Assembly (NCBI GenBank): GCA_900322025.1
Contig: ONYJ01000025.1
Span: 1-6,261, forward strand
Length of the DNA stretch: 6,261 bases
Direction of reading: 5' to 3'
Source of the DNA: an uncultured Bacteroidales bacterium
Lineage (GTDB): Bacteria; Bacteroidota; Bacteroidia; Bacteroidales; UBA932
Shown: positions 6,218-6,261 of the stretch, piece after piece
How the letters are laid out: each line of letters begins with the position of its first letter
How positions within the stretch are numbered: position 1 is the first letter of the stretch
Position numbers and translations under genes: made by a program
The notes under the pieces: model-generated
Seen by the model: only the letters and a program-made list of their open reading frames with translations
The model's database searches: none
Told to the model about the DNA's origin: nothing

Positions 6218-6261
6218 ATGAAAAAAACAACAAGATTTGCATTTACATTTGTGGCTCTGCT
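6218..6261 (+). CDS. Start of an exported protein, truncated by the window edge
   Basis: An ATG 18 nt after the trxA stop opens a frame reading MKKTTRFAFTFVALL before the window ends. Two lysines followed by a hydrophobic run are typical of a Sec signal peptide start. The leader before it is A-rich with no Shine-Dalgarno sequence, like the other starts here. The close spacing and shared strand suggest it is in an operon with trxA. With only 14 complete codons the product cannot be identified: it could be a periplasmic protein, a lipoprotein or an outer-membrane protein. Confidence 0.6.
   Translation, partial: MKKTTRFAFTFVAL

Overview
The window looks like a chromosomal segment from a member of the Bacteroidota, most likely Bacteroidales. 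The evidence is moderately AT-rich DNA, start codons preceded by A/T-rich leaders without Shine-Dalgarno sequences, an exact match to the Bacteroidota -7 promoter consensus TAnnTTTG in front of kbl, and protein types common in that order. There are four complete genes and the first codons of a fifth. Nothing in the window looks mobile: I see no insertion sequence, tRNA, rRNA, CRISPR array or phage gene.

Left half (37-4610, + strand): two genes 17 nt apart form a probable operon. The first encodes an exported GHL10/DUF187 glycosyl-hydrolase-like protein with a C-terminal fibronectin-III-like region. It is related to E. coli DigH (YddW) and B. subtilis YngK. The second encodes a 997-residue MscS-superfamily mechanosensitive channel. 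Its plan resembles E. coli MscK and MscM: signal peptide, long coiled-coil periplasmic region, about 11 membrane segments, and a C-terminal MscS pore and beta domain. An in-frame tandem repeat of 18 bp (three copies) lies in the periplasmic region. The pairing suggests a cell-envelope or turgor role, but that is inference.

Right half (4594-6261): kbl (glycine C-acetyltransferase, threonine degradation) is on the minus strand. It converges on the channel gene so tightly that the two coding ends overlap by 17 bp. A 97-bp intergenic region separates kbl from the divergently transcribed trxA (thioredoxin). It holds a good kbl promoter and a perfect 13-bp palindrome. One arm of that palindrome also belongs to a wider imperfect inverted repeat that brackets the kbl -7 element, so the region is a candidate operator. 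After trxA, an 18-nt gap leads to the start of an ORF with a signal-peptide-like N-terminus, cut by the window edge.

The protein families here are known, and I find no convincing undescribed system. The points most worth checking are the kbl/trxA intergenic palindrome, the expandable repeat in the channel, the altered conserved positions in the GHL10 protein, and the hydrolase-channel operon.
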